From Rhodoferax sediminis (GTDB lineage Bacteria; Pseudomonadota; Gammaproteobacteria; Burkholderiales; Burkholderiaceae_C), in contig NZ_CP035503.1 of assembly GCF_006970865.1 (NCBI RefSeq), positions 2,431,001 through 2,495,000 on the forward strand: a stretch of 64,000 bases of DNA, written 5' to 3'. The position numbers and the translations under genes were made by a program. The notes beneath the pieces are model-generated. The model made no database searches and was not told the DNA's origin. It saw only the letters and a program-made list of their open reading frames with translations. Shown piece by piece: positions 1 to 10,670 of this stretch (its first letter is position 1; every line of letters begins with the position of its first letter).

Positions 1-738
1 AACGGGCCGCAGTGCCGGCCGCCTCGTGCTGCGTTGATACCTGATCAACCGGGCCAGCCTGTTCGCCATCGACTTGGTACGCGTGATCGACCTGACCAGG
101 GGCACATTCATCGCCAGGGGCGCATAGGGTCGATTCACCGTGGCGAGCCAGTCCCTCCATTTGAACTCATTGAAGCGATGCGCCAGAATACACGCCGCCC
201 ATGGAATGCCCATCGCGTCGGCGCAAATGGCCCCATGCAGGGACTCGGCCAGAATGCGCGAGCAGGTGCGCATCTGCGCAATGACCGCACCGGGCGTCTG
301 CCTGGGGCTGATGGCCAACATCCCTGCCTTGCTGGCGACGCTGGCCCAGTCAAAACCGTCCCAGGTCGCATGGTGCGGAATCAGCCCGACAGGGCCCGTA
401 CGATCATGCCCGGGCAGGAGTTCGGGCCACAGGATGGCCGAATCGCCCAGCGCCAGCTCGCCTGGGATCCCGAATTCTCTCGCCGTGCCCGGGCCTCGCA
501 CCCAACGAAAATCCCAGTTGGCATCGGGCGGGCCGGCAAGATTTCCGCCGAGTCCGGTCCCCAGCACCACTTTTCGGGCCGCCGCATCGTGCCGGCCGTC
601 CAGCAGCGTTCCGACGCCATAGAAGAGAATCTGCCCCGTCAATTTCGACAGATCGGGAAACAGTCGCGACCATAGCTGTAAATTGATGTCGTCGCCAAAA
701 TTTCCGCCATCGATGCGGCAGTGTTGGATCAACGCCAT
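1..738 (-). CDS. polysaccharide pyruvyl transferase family protein, partial (3' end off the window)
   Basis: The reading frame from the ATG at 736-738 stays open for 246 codons to the left edge, so the C-terminus is missing. The N-terminus contains GGNFGDDINLQLW, the glycine/aspartate opening typical of polysaccharide pyruvyl transferases. Near residues 155-175 there is ILAESLHGAICADAMGIPWA, matching the family's ESxHG sugar-nucleotide region. These enzymes transfer pyruvate ketals or act as related glycosyltransferases in exopolysaccharide or capsule synthesis. A Shine-Dalgarno-like AAGGTG lies about 8 bases upstream of the start. The family is clear; the substrate cannot be told. It is separated from the housekeeping block to the right by the tRNA and its terminator. 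Confidence 0.8.
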   Translation of the reverse strand, partial: MALIQHCRIDGGNFGDDINLQLWSRLFPDLSKLTGQILFYGVGTLLDGRHDAAARKVVLGTGLGGNLAGPPDANWDFRWVRGPGTAREFGIPGELALGDSAILWPELLPGHDRTGPVGLIPHHATWDGFDWASVASKAGMLAISPRQTPGAVIAQMRTCSRILAESLHGAICADAMGIPWAACILAHRFNEFKWRDWLATVNRPYAPLAMNVPLVRSITRTKSMANRLARLIRYQRSTRRPALRPV

Positions 739-927
739 TTTTTGCCCACCTTGATCCCGACGGCCGGAAGTGGCCTGTTGCAGGCCTGCCCTTTGTATTG
801 CATGGTGCAACTGTCAAGCAGGGGCGATGCCTCTAAATGTCCACAAAGTGAATATATCGTAAAGACACGTAATGCGTCGGCGGGACCGCTGCGGGGTTCG
901 TGAGTGGCGGGTTGAGGAACAGGCAAG

Positions 928-959
928 AAAAAAGGACCCGGCATTTCTGCCTGGTCCTT
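928..959 (-). terminator. rho-independent terminator after tRNA-Val
   Basis: Read leftwards, AAGGACC and GGTCCTT pair, followed by GGCA/TGCC around a GAAA tetraloop, and the hairpin is followed by a run of T residues. It lies about 20 bases past the 3' end of tRNA-Val and probably ends that transcript. Confidence 0.75.
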
Positions 960-980
960 GATTTTCATCACCAATGGTAT

Positions 981-1055
981 TGGTGGGCAGTGCAAGTTTC
1001 GAACTTGCGACCCCTGCAGTGTGAATGCAGTGCTCTACCCCTGAGCTAACCGCCC
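981..1055 (-). tRNA. tRNA-Val (anticodon CAC)
   Basis: A 75-base cloverleaf can be folded by hand. The acceptor arm is GGGCGGT with ACTGCCC (one G-T pair). The anticodon stem CTGCA/TGCAG surrounds the loop TTCACAC, giving anticodon CAC. The T arm is GCAAG-TTCGAAA-CTTGC, and the CCA end is encoded. It reads GUG valine codons. It sits downstream of dnaQ on the same strand. Confidence 0.95.
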
Positions 1056-1082
1056 AAATCTGTTATTCAGAATAGCCTCAAA

Positions 1083-1811
1083 TTATGCCATAAATGGTGC
1101 CGCCGCTGGCGCCAGGGTCCGCCACACGGTCTTGCCGTCGCTGGACTTGTCGAGTTGCTTGAGGACGTCTTCATGCGCCGCCGCTTCCTGCTCATTGGCC
1201 GGCAGCACGGGCAAATCAAAGCCGCGCAGATCCATGCGCGTGGTGACGGTCCCCGGGTTGTCACCGGGCTCCAGATCCATCAACAGCGCGTCCTGGCCGC
1301 GCGTGAGATTGATGTACACATCGGCCAGCAGCTCGGCATCGAGCAATGCGCCATGCAGCGTGCGGGTCGAGTTGTCGACGCCCAGCCGGTCGCACAGGGC
1401 GTTGAGCGAATTTCGCTTGCCCGGAAACATTTCCTTCGCCATGGCCAGCGTATCGGTCACGCTGCCCACGAACTGTCCGAGGGCCGGCCGGCCGATCAGC
1501 TCCAGCTCCTTGTTCAGGAAGCTGACATCGAACTGGGCGTTGTGGATGATGATTTCGGCATCCTGCAGGTATTCGAGCAACTCGTCCGCCACGGCTTCGA
1601 ACCTGGGCTTGTCGCGCAAAAACTCGCTGCTGATGCCATGCACCTTGAGCGCGTCCTCGTGGCTGTCACGCCCCGGGTTCAGATAGAAATGTTTGTTGTT
1701 GCCGGTGAGTTTGCGCGCCAGCAGCTCTACACAGCCAATTTCAATGATGCGGTCGCCGCCTTCGGCCGACAGGCCCGTGGTTTCGGTATCGAGAACAATC
1801 TGGCGCGTCAT
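1083..1811 (-). CDS. dnaQ: DNA polymerase III epsilon subunit (3'-5' proofreading exonuclease)
   Basis: A 242-residue DEDD exonuclease. Exo I is LDTETTG (residues 7-13), Exo II is the HNAQFDVSFL segment around 100, and Exo III is HGALLDAELLADVY around 155, with the conserved HxxxxD. It is the proofreading subunit of the replicative polymerase core, binding the alpha and theta subunits. The length matches E. coli DnaQ (243). Its ATG overlaps the fdx stop codon by one base (TGATG), so it is probably co-transcribed with the end of the isc operon and translationally coupled to fdx. Confidence 0.95.
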   Translation of the reverse strand: MTRQIVLDTETTGLSAEGGDRIIEIGCVELLARKLTGNNKHFYLNPGRDSHEDALKVHGISSEFLRDKPRFEAVADELLEYLQDAEIIIHNAQFDVSFLNKELELIGRPALGQFVGSVTDTLAMAKEMFPGKRNSLNALCDRLGVDNSTRTLHGALLDAELLADVYINLTRGQDALLMDLEPGDNPGTVTTRMDLRGFDLPVLPANEQEAAAHEDVLKQLDKSSDGKTVWRTLAPAAAPFMA

Positions 1812-2149
1812 CAGTGATTCTCCTTGGCGTGGTTGATCGAATACTTGGGAATTTCCACCGTGACATTCGACTGCGCCAGGATCGCCTGGCAGCTCAGGCG
1901 CGAGTTCGACTCCAGCCCCCAGGCGCGGTCCAGCAGGTCCTCTTCGTTTTCGTCCATTTCGTTGAGCGACTGGAAGCCCTCACGCACCACCACATGGCAG
2001 GTGGTGCAGGCGCAGCTCAGGTCGCAGGCGTGCTCGATGTTGATGTGATTGTCGAGCAGCGCCTCGCAGATCGAGGTGCCCGCCGGTGCGCTGACTTCTG
2101 CCCCCTGCGGACAGTATTCGGGGTGCGGCAGTATTTTGATGACGGGCAT
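1811..2149 (-). CDS. fdx: ISC-system [2Fe-2S] ferredoxin
   Basis: A 112-residue adrenodoxin-type ferredoxin. The cluster ligands are visible as C42, C48 and C51 in the CDLSCACTTC segment, plus C87 in RLSCQA. It supplies electrons for cluster assembly on IscU. It is the last isc gene, 13 bases after hscA, and overlaps dnaQ by one base. No iscX gene follows; dnaQ occupies that place. Confidence 0.95.
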   Translation of the reverse strand: MPVIKILPHPEYCPQGAEVSAPAGTSICEALLDNHINIEHACDLSCACTTCHVVVREGFQSLNEMDENEEDLLDRAWGLESNSRLSCQAILAQSNVTVEIPKYSINHAKENH

Positions 2150-2162
2150 GCGATGTTGTCTC

Positions 2163-4049
2163 TTATAAGGTTTCCACGTTTTTGCCGGCCAGGGCTTGCC
2201 GGATGCCGCGGTTCATGCGCAGGGCCGCGAACGCTTCCGTCTCCTTGGCCAGGCGCTGCGTCGCCGCCTCGACCGCCTTGGGGTCTTCCAGCAACAGGGC
2301 CTGCACGCTGGCGTCCAGCAGCGCATCTATGCCGGCGCGCTCGCCGGCGGACAGAAGATCGCCATCGGCCGCCAGCGCACTGCGGGTGGCCGCCATCATG
2401 CGCTCGGCATCGACGCGCGCCTGCACCAGTACGCGCGCCTGCACGTCCTGCCCCGCGGTCGAGAAACTGTCTTGCAGCATCCTGGCGATCTGCTCGTCGC
2501 TCAGGCCGTAGGAAGGCTTTACGTCAATGCTGGCTTCGACACCGCTGGTCTGCTCCCTGGCCTGCACGGTCAGCAGGCCATCCGCGTCGACCGTGAACAT
2601 GACGCGAATACGCGCGGCGCCCGCCACCATGGGCGGAATGCCGCGCAGTTCGAAGCGCGCCAGGCTGCGGCAGTCGGCCACCAGATCGCGCTCGCCCTGC
2701 ACCACGTGCAGCGCCAGCGCGGTCTGGCCATCCTGGAAGGTGGTGAAGTCCTGCGCCATCGCGGTCGGGATGGTCTGGTTGCGCGGCACGATGCGCTCGA
2801 CCAGGCCGCCCATGGTTTCAATCCCGAGCGACAGCGGAATCACGTCCAGCAGCAGCAGATCGCCCGCCATGTTGTGGCCTGCCAACTGGTTGGCCTGGAT
2901 GGCCGCGCCCAACGCCACCACTTCGTCCGGATTGAGGTTGTTCAACGGCGCATGACCAAAAAAATTGCCGACGGCGCGCTGGATTTGCGGCATGCGCGTC
3001 GAGCCGCCCACCATCACCACGCCCTTGACGTCATCCCGGCCGAGTTTGGCATCGCGCAGGGCCTTGCGCGCAGCAGCCAGGGTGCGATCCGTCAGGCCGG
3101 CCGTGGCGGCCTCGAATTGTGCGGTGGTTACATGAAAACTGATCGTGGCTCCCGCCAGTTCAACACGGAACGCTACCGAATCCGTAGCAGACGCAACCGA
3201 AGAGAGTGCCTCCTTGCAGGCCCGCGCAGCCACCTTCAGCGCCGATTTGTCCGATGCGGTGATGGCCTGCACGCCGGCTTGCGCCAGCACCCAGTCGGCC
3301 AGCGCGCGGTCATAGTCGTCGCCGCCCAGCGCCGAGTCGCCGCCGGTCGCGATGACCTCGAACACGCCTTGCGTCAGGCGCAGGATGGAAATGTCGAAGG
3401 TGCCGCCGCCCAGGTCGTAGACTGCATAAATGCCTTCGCTGGCATTGTCCAACCCGTACGCCAGAGCGGCGGCCGTAGGTTCACTGATCAAGCGCAGCAC
3501 ATTGATGCCCGCCAGTTGGGCCGCGTCCTTGGTGGCCTGGCGCTGCGCCTCGTCAAAATACGCCGGCACGGTGATCACGGCGCCGTAGAGATTGTCGGCG
3601 AATGTGTCCTCGGCCCGGTGGCGCAGCGTGGCCAGGATCTCGGCGCTCAGCTCGACCGGCGATTTGTCGCCCGCGACGGTGCTGATCCACAGCATGCCGG
3701 ACGGCTCCGATGCGGCGGCGGCATCAACGAACCGGTACGGCAACTTGTCGTGATCGGCGATGTCCTTGAGGCCACGCCCCATGAAGCGCTTGACCGACGC
3801 AATGGTGTTCTCCGGATCCTCGGCCTGCGCCGCCAGCGCATCAAAACCAATTTTTCGCCCGCCATCGGCCAAATAACGCACCACGGAGGGAAGTATCACC
3901 CTGCCCTGCGCATCGGGCAGGCACTCGGCCACGCCGCTGCGCACCGCAGCGACCAGCGAATGGGTGGTGCCCAGGTCAATGCCCACCGCGATGCGCCGCT
4001 GGTGCGGATCGGGCGACTGGCCGGGCTCTGAAATCTGAAGAAGCGCCAT
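2163..4049 (-). CDS. hscA: Fe-S assembly Hsp70 chaperone HscA
   Basis: A 628-residue specialised Hsp70. The N-terminal ATPase domain carries the phosphate loop GIDLGTTHS near residue 23 and [10 protein letters not shown] near 215. A substrate-binding beta domain and helical lid follow from about residue 400. With HscB it binds the LPPVK motif of IscU to release the finished cluster. The length is close to E. coli HscA (616). It lies between hscB and fdx with short spacers, as in other ISC operons. Confidence 0.95.
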   Translation of the reverse strand: MALLQISEPGQSPDPHQRRIAVGIDLGTTHSLVAAVRSGVAECLPDAQGRVILPSVVRYLADGGRKIGFDALAAQAEDPENTIASVKRFMGRGLKDIADHDKLPYRFVDAAAASEPSGMLWISTVAGDKSPVELSAEILATLRHRAEDTFADNLYGAVITVPAYFDEAQRQATKDAAQLAGINVLRLISEPTAAALAYGLDNASEGIYAVYDLGGGTFDISILRLTQGVFEVIATGGDSALGGDDYDRALADWVLAQAGVQAITASDKSALKVAARACKEALSSVASATDSVAFRVELAGATISFHVTTAQFEAATAGLTDRTLAAARKALRDAKLGRDDVKGVVMVGGSTRMPQIQRAVGNFFGHAPLNNLNPDEVVALGAAIQANQLAGHNMAGDLLLLDVIPLSLGIETMGGLVERIVPRNQTIPTAMAQDFTTFQDGQTALALHVVQGERDLVADCRSLARFELRGIPPMVAGAARIRVMFTVDADGLLTVQAREQTSGVEASIDVKPSYGLSDEQIARMLQDSFSTAGQDVQARVLVQARVDAERMMAATRSALAADGDLLSAGERAGIDALLDASVQALLLEDPKAVEAATQRLAKETEAFAALRMNRGIRQALAGKNVETL

Positions 4050-4073
4050 GTAATTTGTTCGGGTTGACGGGCT

Positions 4074-4643
4074 CTATTGTCCCCTGCCGGCAGTGCCCGG
4101 TGGGGCGCTGCCGGCCTGGCTATTGGATTGATCGCCGGCTTCCAGACGGTCTTCGATATCGCGGGCAAAACGCTCGATGAACATCAGGGCCCTGACCTGC
4201 TGCACGGCCTGCGCGTAGTGGTGCTCCACATCCAGCAGCTGCTCACATTTTTGTAGCGCCTGGCGCCATGCACTGGCGACCTCAAAGCTGATTTGATCGA
4301 GTTCAGCGGGGCTGACGGCATCATCGAGCGACTCGCGCCATGCCATTTGCTGCATCAGGAAATCCGCCGGCATGGCCGTGTTGTTTTCGGCATTGACGGG
4401 CGCGCCGTTCAGCTCGCACAGGTAGGCCGCGCGCCTGAGCGGATCCTTCAGGCGCTGGTAGGCCTCGTTGATGCGCACCGACCACTGCATCGCCACGCGC
4501 TGGGCGGCCGCGCCGTGCCCGGAGAACTTGTCGGGATGGGCTTCGCGCTGCAGCGCCTTCCAGCGCGCATCCAGGGTCGCGCGCTCCTGCGCAAACCGCG
4601 CCGGAATGTCAAATAGCTCGAAGTCGCTGGATTGGAGGTTCAT
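4074..4643 (-). CDS. hscB: Fe-S assembly J-domain co-chaperone HscB
   Basis: A 189-residue protein with an N-terminal J domain, the HPDK motif in the segment REAHPDKF near residue 36, and a C-terminal helical domain that presents IscU to HscA. The start lies only a few bases after the T-run of a strong hairpin (4648-4681), and I see no good Shine-Dalgarno outside that hairpin. This suggests that expression is set by partial termination or structure. Upstream neighbour iscA, downstream neighbour hscA (24 bases). Confidence 0.92.
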   Translation of the reverse strand: MNLQSSDFELFDIPARFAQERATLDARWKALQREAHPDKFSGHGAAAQRVAMQWSVRINEAYQRLKDPLRRAAYLCELNGAPVNAENNTAMPADFLMQQMAWRESLDDAVSPAELDQISFEVASAWRQALQKCEQLLDVEHHYAQAVQQVRALMFIERFARDIEDRLEAGDQSNSQAGSAPPGTAGRGQ

Positions 4644-4647
4644 GTCA

Positions 4648-4681
4648 ATAAAAAACCGCCATCACGGAGCGTGAAGGCGGT
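4648..4681 (-). terminator. intra-operon terminator/attenuator between iscA and hscB
   Basis: Read leftwards, the outer stem ACCGCC/GGCGGT (6 bp) and inner stem TCACG/CGTGA (5 bp) are separated by one A-A mismatch and closed by a three-base loop, and are followed by GGTTTTTTATT. This is a textbook rho-independent terminator placed inside the isc operon, 5 bases before the hscB start codon. Confidence 0.85.
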
Positions 4682-4700
4682 CTGGTGGGAACGCACGGAT

Positions 4701-5024
4701 TCAGACGCGAAAGCTCTCTCCACAGCCGCAGCGATCGCGCTCTTTCGGGTTGTTGAACTTGAAGCCTTCGTTCAGTCCTTCGCGCACAAAATCGAGTTCG
4801 GTCCCATCGATGTAGGCCAGGCTCTTGGGGTCGATCAGAACCTTCACGCCATGCCCTTCGAAGACGATGTCTTCGGGCGCGACATCATCGACATATTCGA
4901 GCTTGTAGGCCAGGCCCGAGCAGCCCGTGGTTTTAACGCCCAGGCGCACGCCCACGCCCTTGCCGCGCTTTTCCATGTAGCGGGAGACGTGCTGCGCCGC
5001 AGCTTCAGTCAAGGTAACAGCCAT
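4701..5024 (-). CDS. iscA: iron-sulfur cluster assembly protein IscA
   Basis: A 107-residue A-type carrier. The three cluster or iron ligands are C35 (TTGCSG), C99 and C101 (CGCGESF near the C-terminus). It transfers clusters or iron from the IscU machinery to target proteins. I chose the ATG at 5022-5024 (MAVTLTEA) because a GAGAAGG Shine-Dalgarno precedes it; a longer in-frame extension to 5216 would run into iscU and is rejected. It is followed by a hairpin terminator before hscB. Confidence 0.95.
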   Translation of the reverse strand: MAVTLTEAAAQHVSRYMEKRGKGVGVRLGVKTTGCSGLAYKLEYVDDVAPEDIVFEGHGVKVLIDPKSLAYIDGTELDFVREGLNEGFKFNNPKERDRCGCGESFRV

Positions 5025-5044
5025 TTCAGTGCACCTTCTCAATG

Positions 5045-5443
5045 TCAGTGGGTTTGCAGGGCGGTGTGTTTTTGCCTGTAATCGTTCACCGCGGCCTTGA
5101 TCGCGTCTTCGGCCAGGATCGAGCAGTGAATCTTCACGGGCGGCAGCGCCAGTTCTTCCGCAATCTGGCTGTTCTTGAGCGCGGCCGCCTGGTCCAGCGT
5201 CTTGCCCTTGACCCATTCGGTCACGAGCGAGCTCGATGCGATGGCCGATCCGCAGCCATAGGTCTTGAAGCGCGCGTCTTCGATCACGCCGGTTTGCGGA
5301 TTCACCTTGATCTGCAGCTTCATCACGTCGCCACAGGCCGGTGCGCCCACCATGCCGGTGCCAACGGATTCATCGCCCTTGTCAAAGGAGCCGACGTTGC
5401 GCGGGTTTTCGTAGTGTTCAACCACTTTTTCTGAGTAAGCCAT
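5045..5443 (-). CDS. iscU: Fe-S cluster assembly scaffold IscU
   Basis: A 132-residue scaffold protein. The ligand residues are C37 (PACGDV), C64 (YGCGSA) and C107 preceded by H106 ([12 protein letters not shown]). The HscA recognition motif LPPVK is at residues 100-104. IscS donates sulfur to build [2Fe-2S] and [4Fe-4S] clusters here. Length and motifs are those of a full canonical IscU. It lies 30 bases after iscS. Confidence 0.97.
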   Translation of the reverse strand: MAYSEKVVEHYENPRNVGSFDKGDESVGTGMVGAPACGDVMKLQIKVNPQTGVIEDARFKTYGCGSAIASSSLVTEWVKGKTLDQAAALKNSQIAEELALPPVKIHCSILAEDAIKAAVNDYRQKHTALQTH

Positions 5444-5473
5444 GGCATTGACCTCCTGAATATTTTAAATAAA

Positions 5474-6694
5474 TTAATGGGCGGACCACTGGATCGTGCT
5501 GATGTCAACGCCGTCCTGGTACATCTCCCACAGCGGGCTCAAGTCGCGCAGTTTGGCGACATTCTGCTTGATGGTCTGCACGGCGTAATCAATCTCGGCC
5601 TCGGTGGTCCAGCGGCCAATCGTCATGCGCAGACTGCTGTGGGCCAGCTCGTCGCTGCGGCCCAGCGCGCGCAGCACGTAGCTGGGCTCCAGGCTGGCCG
5701 AGGTGCAGGCCGAGCCGGACGACACCGCCAGCCCCTTGATGCCCATGATCAACGACTCGCCTTCGACATAGTTGAAGCTCATGTTGAGGTTGTGCGGCAC
5801 GCGTTTTTCAAGGTGGCCGTTGATGAACACCTGCTCCACATCCTTCAGGCCCGCCAGCATGCGATCGTGCAGGGCACGGATGCGCACGTTCTCGGCCGCC
5901 ATTTCAGCTTTGGCAATGCGGTAGGCCTCGCCCATGCCGACAATCTGGTGCGTGGGCAAGGTGCCCGAGCGCATGCCGCGCTCATGACCGCCGCCATGCA
6001 TTTGCGCCTCGATGCGCACCCGCGGCTTGCGGCGCACAAACAGGGCGCCGATGCCCTTGGGGCCATAGACCTTGTGGGAGGTCAGGCTCATCAGATCGAC
6101 GGGCAGCTGGCTCAGGTCGATATCGACCCGGCCCGTGGCCTGTGCCGCATCGACGTGAAAGATCACGCCCTTTTCGCGGCAAATCGCACCGATGGCTGCA
6201 ATGTCCTGAATCACGCCGATTTCGTTGTTGACGAACATGACGCTGGCCAGGATCGTGTCGGGCCGGATGGCCGCCTTGAAAACTTCCAGGTCCAGCAGGC
6301 CGTCGGACTGGACGTCCAGATACGTCACGTCGAAGCCCTGACGCTCGAGCTCCCGGCAGGTGTCGAGCACGGCTTTGTGCTCGGTCTTGACCGTGATGAT
6401 GTGTTTGCCCCGGGTCTTGTAGAAGCCGGCGGCGCCTTTGAGGGCCAGGTTGTTCGACTCGGTCGCGCCCGAAGTCCAGACGATCTCGCGCGGATCCGCA
6501 CCAATCAGCGCAGCGACCTGCTCGCGCGCCTTTTCAACGGCCGCTTCCGCCTCCCAGCCCCAGGCGTGACTGCGCGAGGCCGGATTGCCGAAGTGCTCGC
6601 GCAACCACGGGACCATGGCGTCCACCACGCGCTCGTCGCACGGGCTGGTGGCGCTGTAGTCCATGTAAATCGGAAAGTGCGGGGTCATGTCCAT
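5474..6694 (-). CDS. iscS: cysteine desulfurase IscS
   Basis: A 406-residue PLP enzyme that takes sulfur from cysteine for Fe-S clusters and tRNA thiolation. The PLP lysine is K208 (SLTSHKVYG) and the catalytic cysteine is C330 in [10 protein letters not shown]. The C-terminus, needed for IscU binding, is present. The ATG at 6692-6694 (MDMTPHF) is chosen; an ATG six bases further in (6688) is equally possible and closer to E. coli IscS. The TTG-initiated extension to 6727 is unlikely. It is preceded by iscR (48 bases). Confidence 0.95.
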   Translation of the reverse strand: MDMTPHFPIYMDYSATSPCDERVVDAMVPWLREHFGNPASRSHAWGWEAEAAVEKAREQVAALIGADPREIVWTSGATESNNLALKGAAGFYKTRGKHIITVKTEHKAVLDTCRELERQGFDVTYLDVQSDGLLDLEVFKAAIRPDTILASVMFVNNEIGVIQDIAAIGAICREKGVIFHVDAAQATGRVDIDLSQLPVDLMSLTSHKVYGPKGIGALFVRRKPRVRIEAQMHGGGHERGMRSGTLPTHQIVGMGEAYRIAKAEMAAENVRIRALHDRMLAGLKDVEQVFINGHLEKRVPHNLNMSFNYVEGESLIMGIKGLAVSSGSACTSASLEPSYVLRALGRSDELAHSSLRMTIGRWTTEAEIDYAVQTIKQNVAKLRDLSPLWEMYQDGVDISTIQWSAH

Positions 6695-6742
6695 GGCTGG
6701 CTCAATAGTGCTGGCGGATAGATACAAAAGGCGGCGTTCGAC

Positions 6743-7279
6743 CTACGACTTGGCAAACACGTTGCCAAGGGCGAACACCGAATTGGGCGCATTCACGCGA
6801 ATCGGCTTGACCACCGGCATGCTGGAGATCGCGCGCTTGACGGCTGGCTTGTCCTCGATCTGGACGCCTTTGGCGAGCTGGTCGTCCACCAGTTTTTGCA
6901 GCGTGACGGAATCCAGAAACTCCACCATGCGGGCATTCAGGGAAGCCCACAGTTCGTGCGTCATGCAGCGGCCGGCTTCGCCCAGGCAATTTTCCTTGCC
7001 GCCGCACTGCGTCGCGTCAATGGGCTCATCCACCGACACAATGATGTCCGCCACCGTGATGTCCCCGGCCTTGCGGCCCAGCGTGTAGCCGCCGCCGGGG
7101 CCACGGGTGGATTCCACCAGCTCGTGGCGGCGCAGTTTGCCGAACAGCTGCTCGAGATAGGACAAGGAGATCTGCTGGCGCTGGCTGATGGCGGCCAAAG
7201 TGACGGGGCCATTGTTCTGGCGCAGGGCCAGATCGATCATGGCTGTGACCGCAAAACGGCCTTTGGTTGTGAGACGCAT
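6743..7279 (-). CDS. iscR: Rrf2-family [2Fe-2S] regulator IscR
   Basis: A 178-residue Rrf2 protein. It has an N-terminal winged helix (MRLTTKGRFAV at the start) and the cluster-binding cysteines C92, C98 and C105 followed by H108. The loop is one residue longer than in E. coli IscR, where the third cysteine is 104. IscR with a cluster represses the isc operon; the apo form acts on other promoters. The start at 7277-7279 has a perfect AAGGAG Shine-Dalgarno. It is the first gene of the operon, consistent with autoregulation through the site at 7433-7457. Confidence 0.95.
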   Translation of the reverse strand: MRLTTKGRFAVTAMIDLALRQNNGPVTLAAISQRQQISLSYLEQLFGKLRRHELVESTRGPGGGYTLGRKAGDITVADIIVSVDEPIDATQCGGKENCLGEAGRCMTHELWASLNARMVEFLDSVTLQKLVDDQLAKGVQIEDKPAVKRAISSMPVVKPIRVNAPNSVFALGNVFAKS

Positions 7280-7412
7280 CGCAAGCTCCTTCTTTAGGGT
7301 TGATCGCTGTAAAATCACCACCGCCGCCTTGTGGACCGCGGGGCCCCGTCCCCACCCCTACCAGCGCCGCACTTCTCGCGCGGCCGGGCCTTGCCTACCG
7401 GGTTGTTGACTA

Positions 7413-7433
7413 TTGTGATTAAGTATATCACAA
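7413..7433. repeat. perfect 7-7-7 inverted repeat in the iscR leader/promoter region
   Basis: TTGTGAT at 7413-7419 and ATCACAA at 7427-7433 form a perfect 7-bp inverted repeat separated by 7 bases. It covers the best -10 candidate read leftwards (TATACT, 7422-7427). It could be an operator for a second regulator or a CRP/FNR-like dimer site. The arm shape is not the IscR consensus. Confidence 0.5.
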
Positions 7434-7457
7434 AGTCCGATCAAAATACTCAAGTAA
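7433..7457 (-). promoter_or_regulatory. IscR type 1-like operator upstream of iscR
   Basis: Read leftwards, ACTTGAGTATTTTGATCGG lies in an AT-rich patch upstream of iscR. Compared by eye with the remembered 25-bp type 1 IscR consensus, most positions agree: the YYGA half, the WWW centre and the TC-RR half. A further short inverted repeat, GGTCA-5-TGACC, is at 7469-7483. Placement between uvrB and iscR fits autoregulation. Promoter hexamers are not certain. Confidence 0.5.
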
Positions 7458-7492
7458 TATAACTTGGCGGTCACAACTTGACCTAATACGTT

Positions 7493-9694
<2,202 letters not shown>

Positions 9695-10088
9695 GGATGT
9701 GCGGGTCAAAATGAACGGGTGCTGCGCCGCCACCTGCAGTGGCGAAGATAGTGACAGTTTATAGAACGTCAGGTCGGGCTGGATGGCGGATTTGCAATCC
9801 CCAAGCGGCGCGGGCTCGGGCATTGGCACCCATCGAATACTTCGTTTTTAATAGCAAACCGTGCATATCTAACAAGGGATTGAGTCAGATTTCGTCAACA
9901 ATTCAGATCGGGCATCGCGCCGGGGTAGTTACAGCGCGAAACAGCCGGGCTACCGCCTGGCAATCGCCACACCGGCACCATCTGCACCCCGGTTTTATAC
10001 TTTGACAGGCCGCCACGTGCCGCGTCGCGGGGACGCATGAATCACGAGTCATACGCGGCGCTTTCACCACCACAGCAAGAGGTGACGC
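9695..10088. other. intergenic region between divergent uvrB and the RidA-like gene
   Basis: 394 bases without a supported gene. It must hold promoters for both flanking genes. A TATACT -10-like hexamer is at 9996-10001 (plus strand) without a good -35. On the minus strand TATAAA lies near 9757-9762. At about 9846-9862 there is a half copy (TTTTTAATAGCAAACCGTGC) of the dispersed GCTAT/ATAGC repeat. No LexA-type CTGT-N8-ACAG box was found. Confidence 0.5.
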
Positions 10089-10574
10089 ATGGCGAAAATC
10101 GAAGAACGACTGTCGGCCCTCGGGCTGGTGCTGCCACCCCAAGTCAAGCCGCCCGCCGGCGTCGTTCTGCCGTTCCAGTTCGTCAGGCTCGTGGGCAACC
10201 GGGCGCTGATCTCCGGCCATGGGCCGCAAAATCCGGACGGCTCCCTCGCCGCGCCTTTCGGCAAGCTCGGGCGCGAGGTTTCGCTGGAGCAGGGATATGC
10301 CGCCGCGCGGCTGACCGCGCTGTCCATCCTGGGCAGCCTGCAGCGCGCACTCGACGACCTGGATCGCGTGCGCGCCTGGGGCCGCGTCTTTGGCATGGTC
10401 AATTCGGCGTCCGGCTTCAACCGGCAACCCGGCGTGATCAACGGCTTCTCCGATCTCATCCTCGAGTTGTATGGCCCCGACATCGGCGCCCACAGCCGAA
10501 GCGCCGTGGGGCTGGCAGAGCTTCCGTTCGATCTGCCGGTGGAGATCGAGGGTGAAGTCGAGATCGCCACCTAG
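10089..10574 (+). CDS. RidA/YjgF-family protein (reactive imine deaminase-like)
   Basis: A 161-residue member of the RidA (YjgF/YER057c/UK114) superfamily, of the longer subgroup. Diagnostic stretches are the LISGHGPQNPDGS segment near residue 39 and the C-terminal HSRSAVGLAELPFDLPVEIE, which carries the conserved Arg equivalent of RidA R105. RidA enzymes hydrolyse enamine/imine intermediates released by PLP enzymes, which fits its place directly upstream of an aminotransferase. The exact substrate is unknown. The start has a weak AGAGGTG Shine-Dalgarno. Confidence 0.75.
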   Translation: MAKIEERLSALGLVLPPQVKPPAGVVLPFQFVRLVGNRALISGHGPQNPDGSLAAPFGKLGREVSLEQGYAAARLTALSILGSLQRALDDLDRVRAWGRVFGMVNSASGFNRQPGVINGFSDLILELYGPDIGAHSRSAVGLAELPFDLPVEIEGEVEIAT

Positions 10575-10670
10575 CTTTGCCGCGCGGGCACACGGTTAAA
10601 ATTCAGACTGAGCGCCCGCCAGCCGGCGCGCCGGCGCACATCAATTCCAACTCCCGTACAGGACCCTTCC

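Noticed and set aside
2196..4031. 611-residue open frame antisense to hscA
   Set aside because: It mirrors the whole HscA gene on the other strand; GC-rich third positions keep the antisense frame open. The HscA protein has all family motifs, while the antisense product has no recognisable domain.
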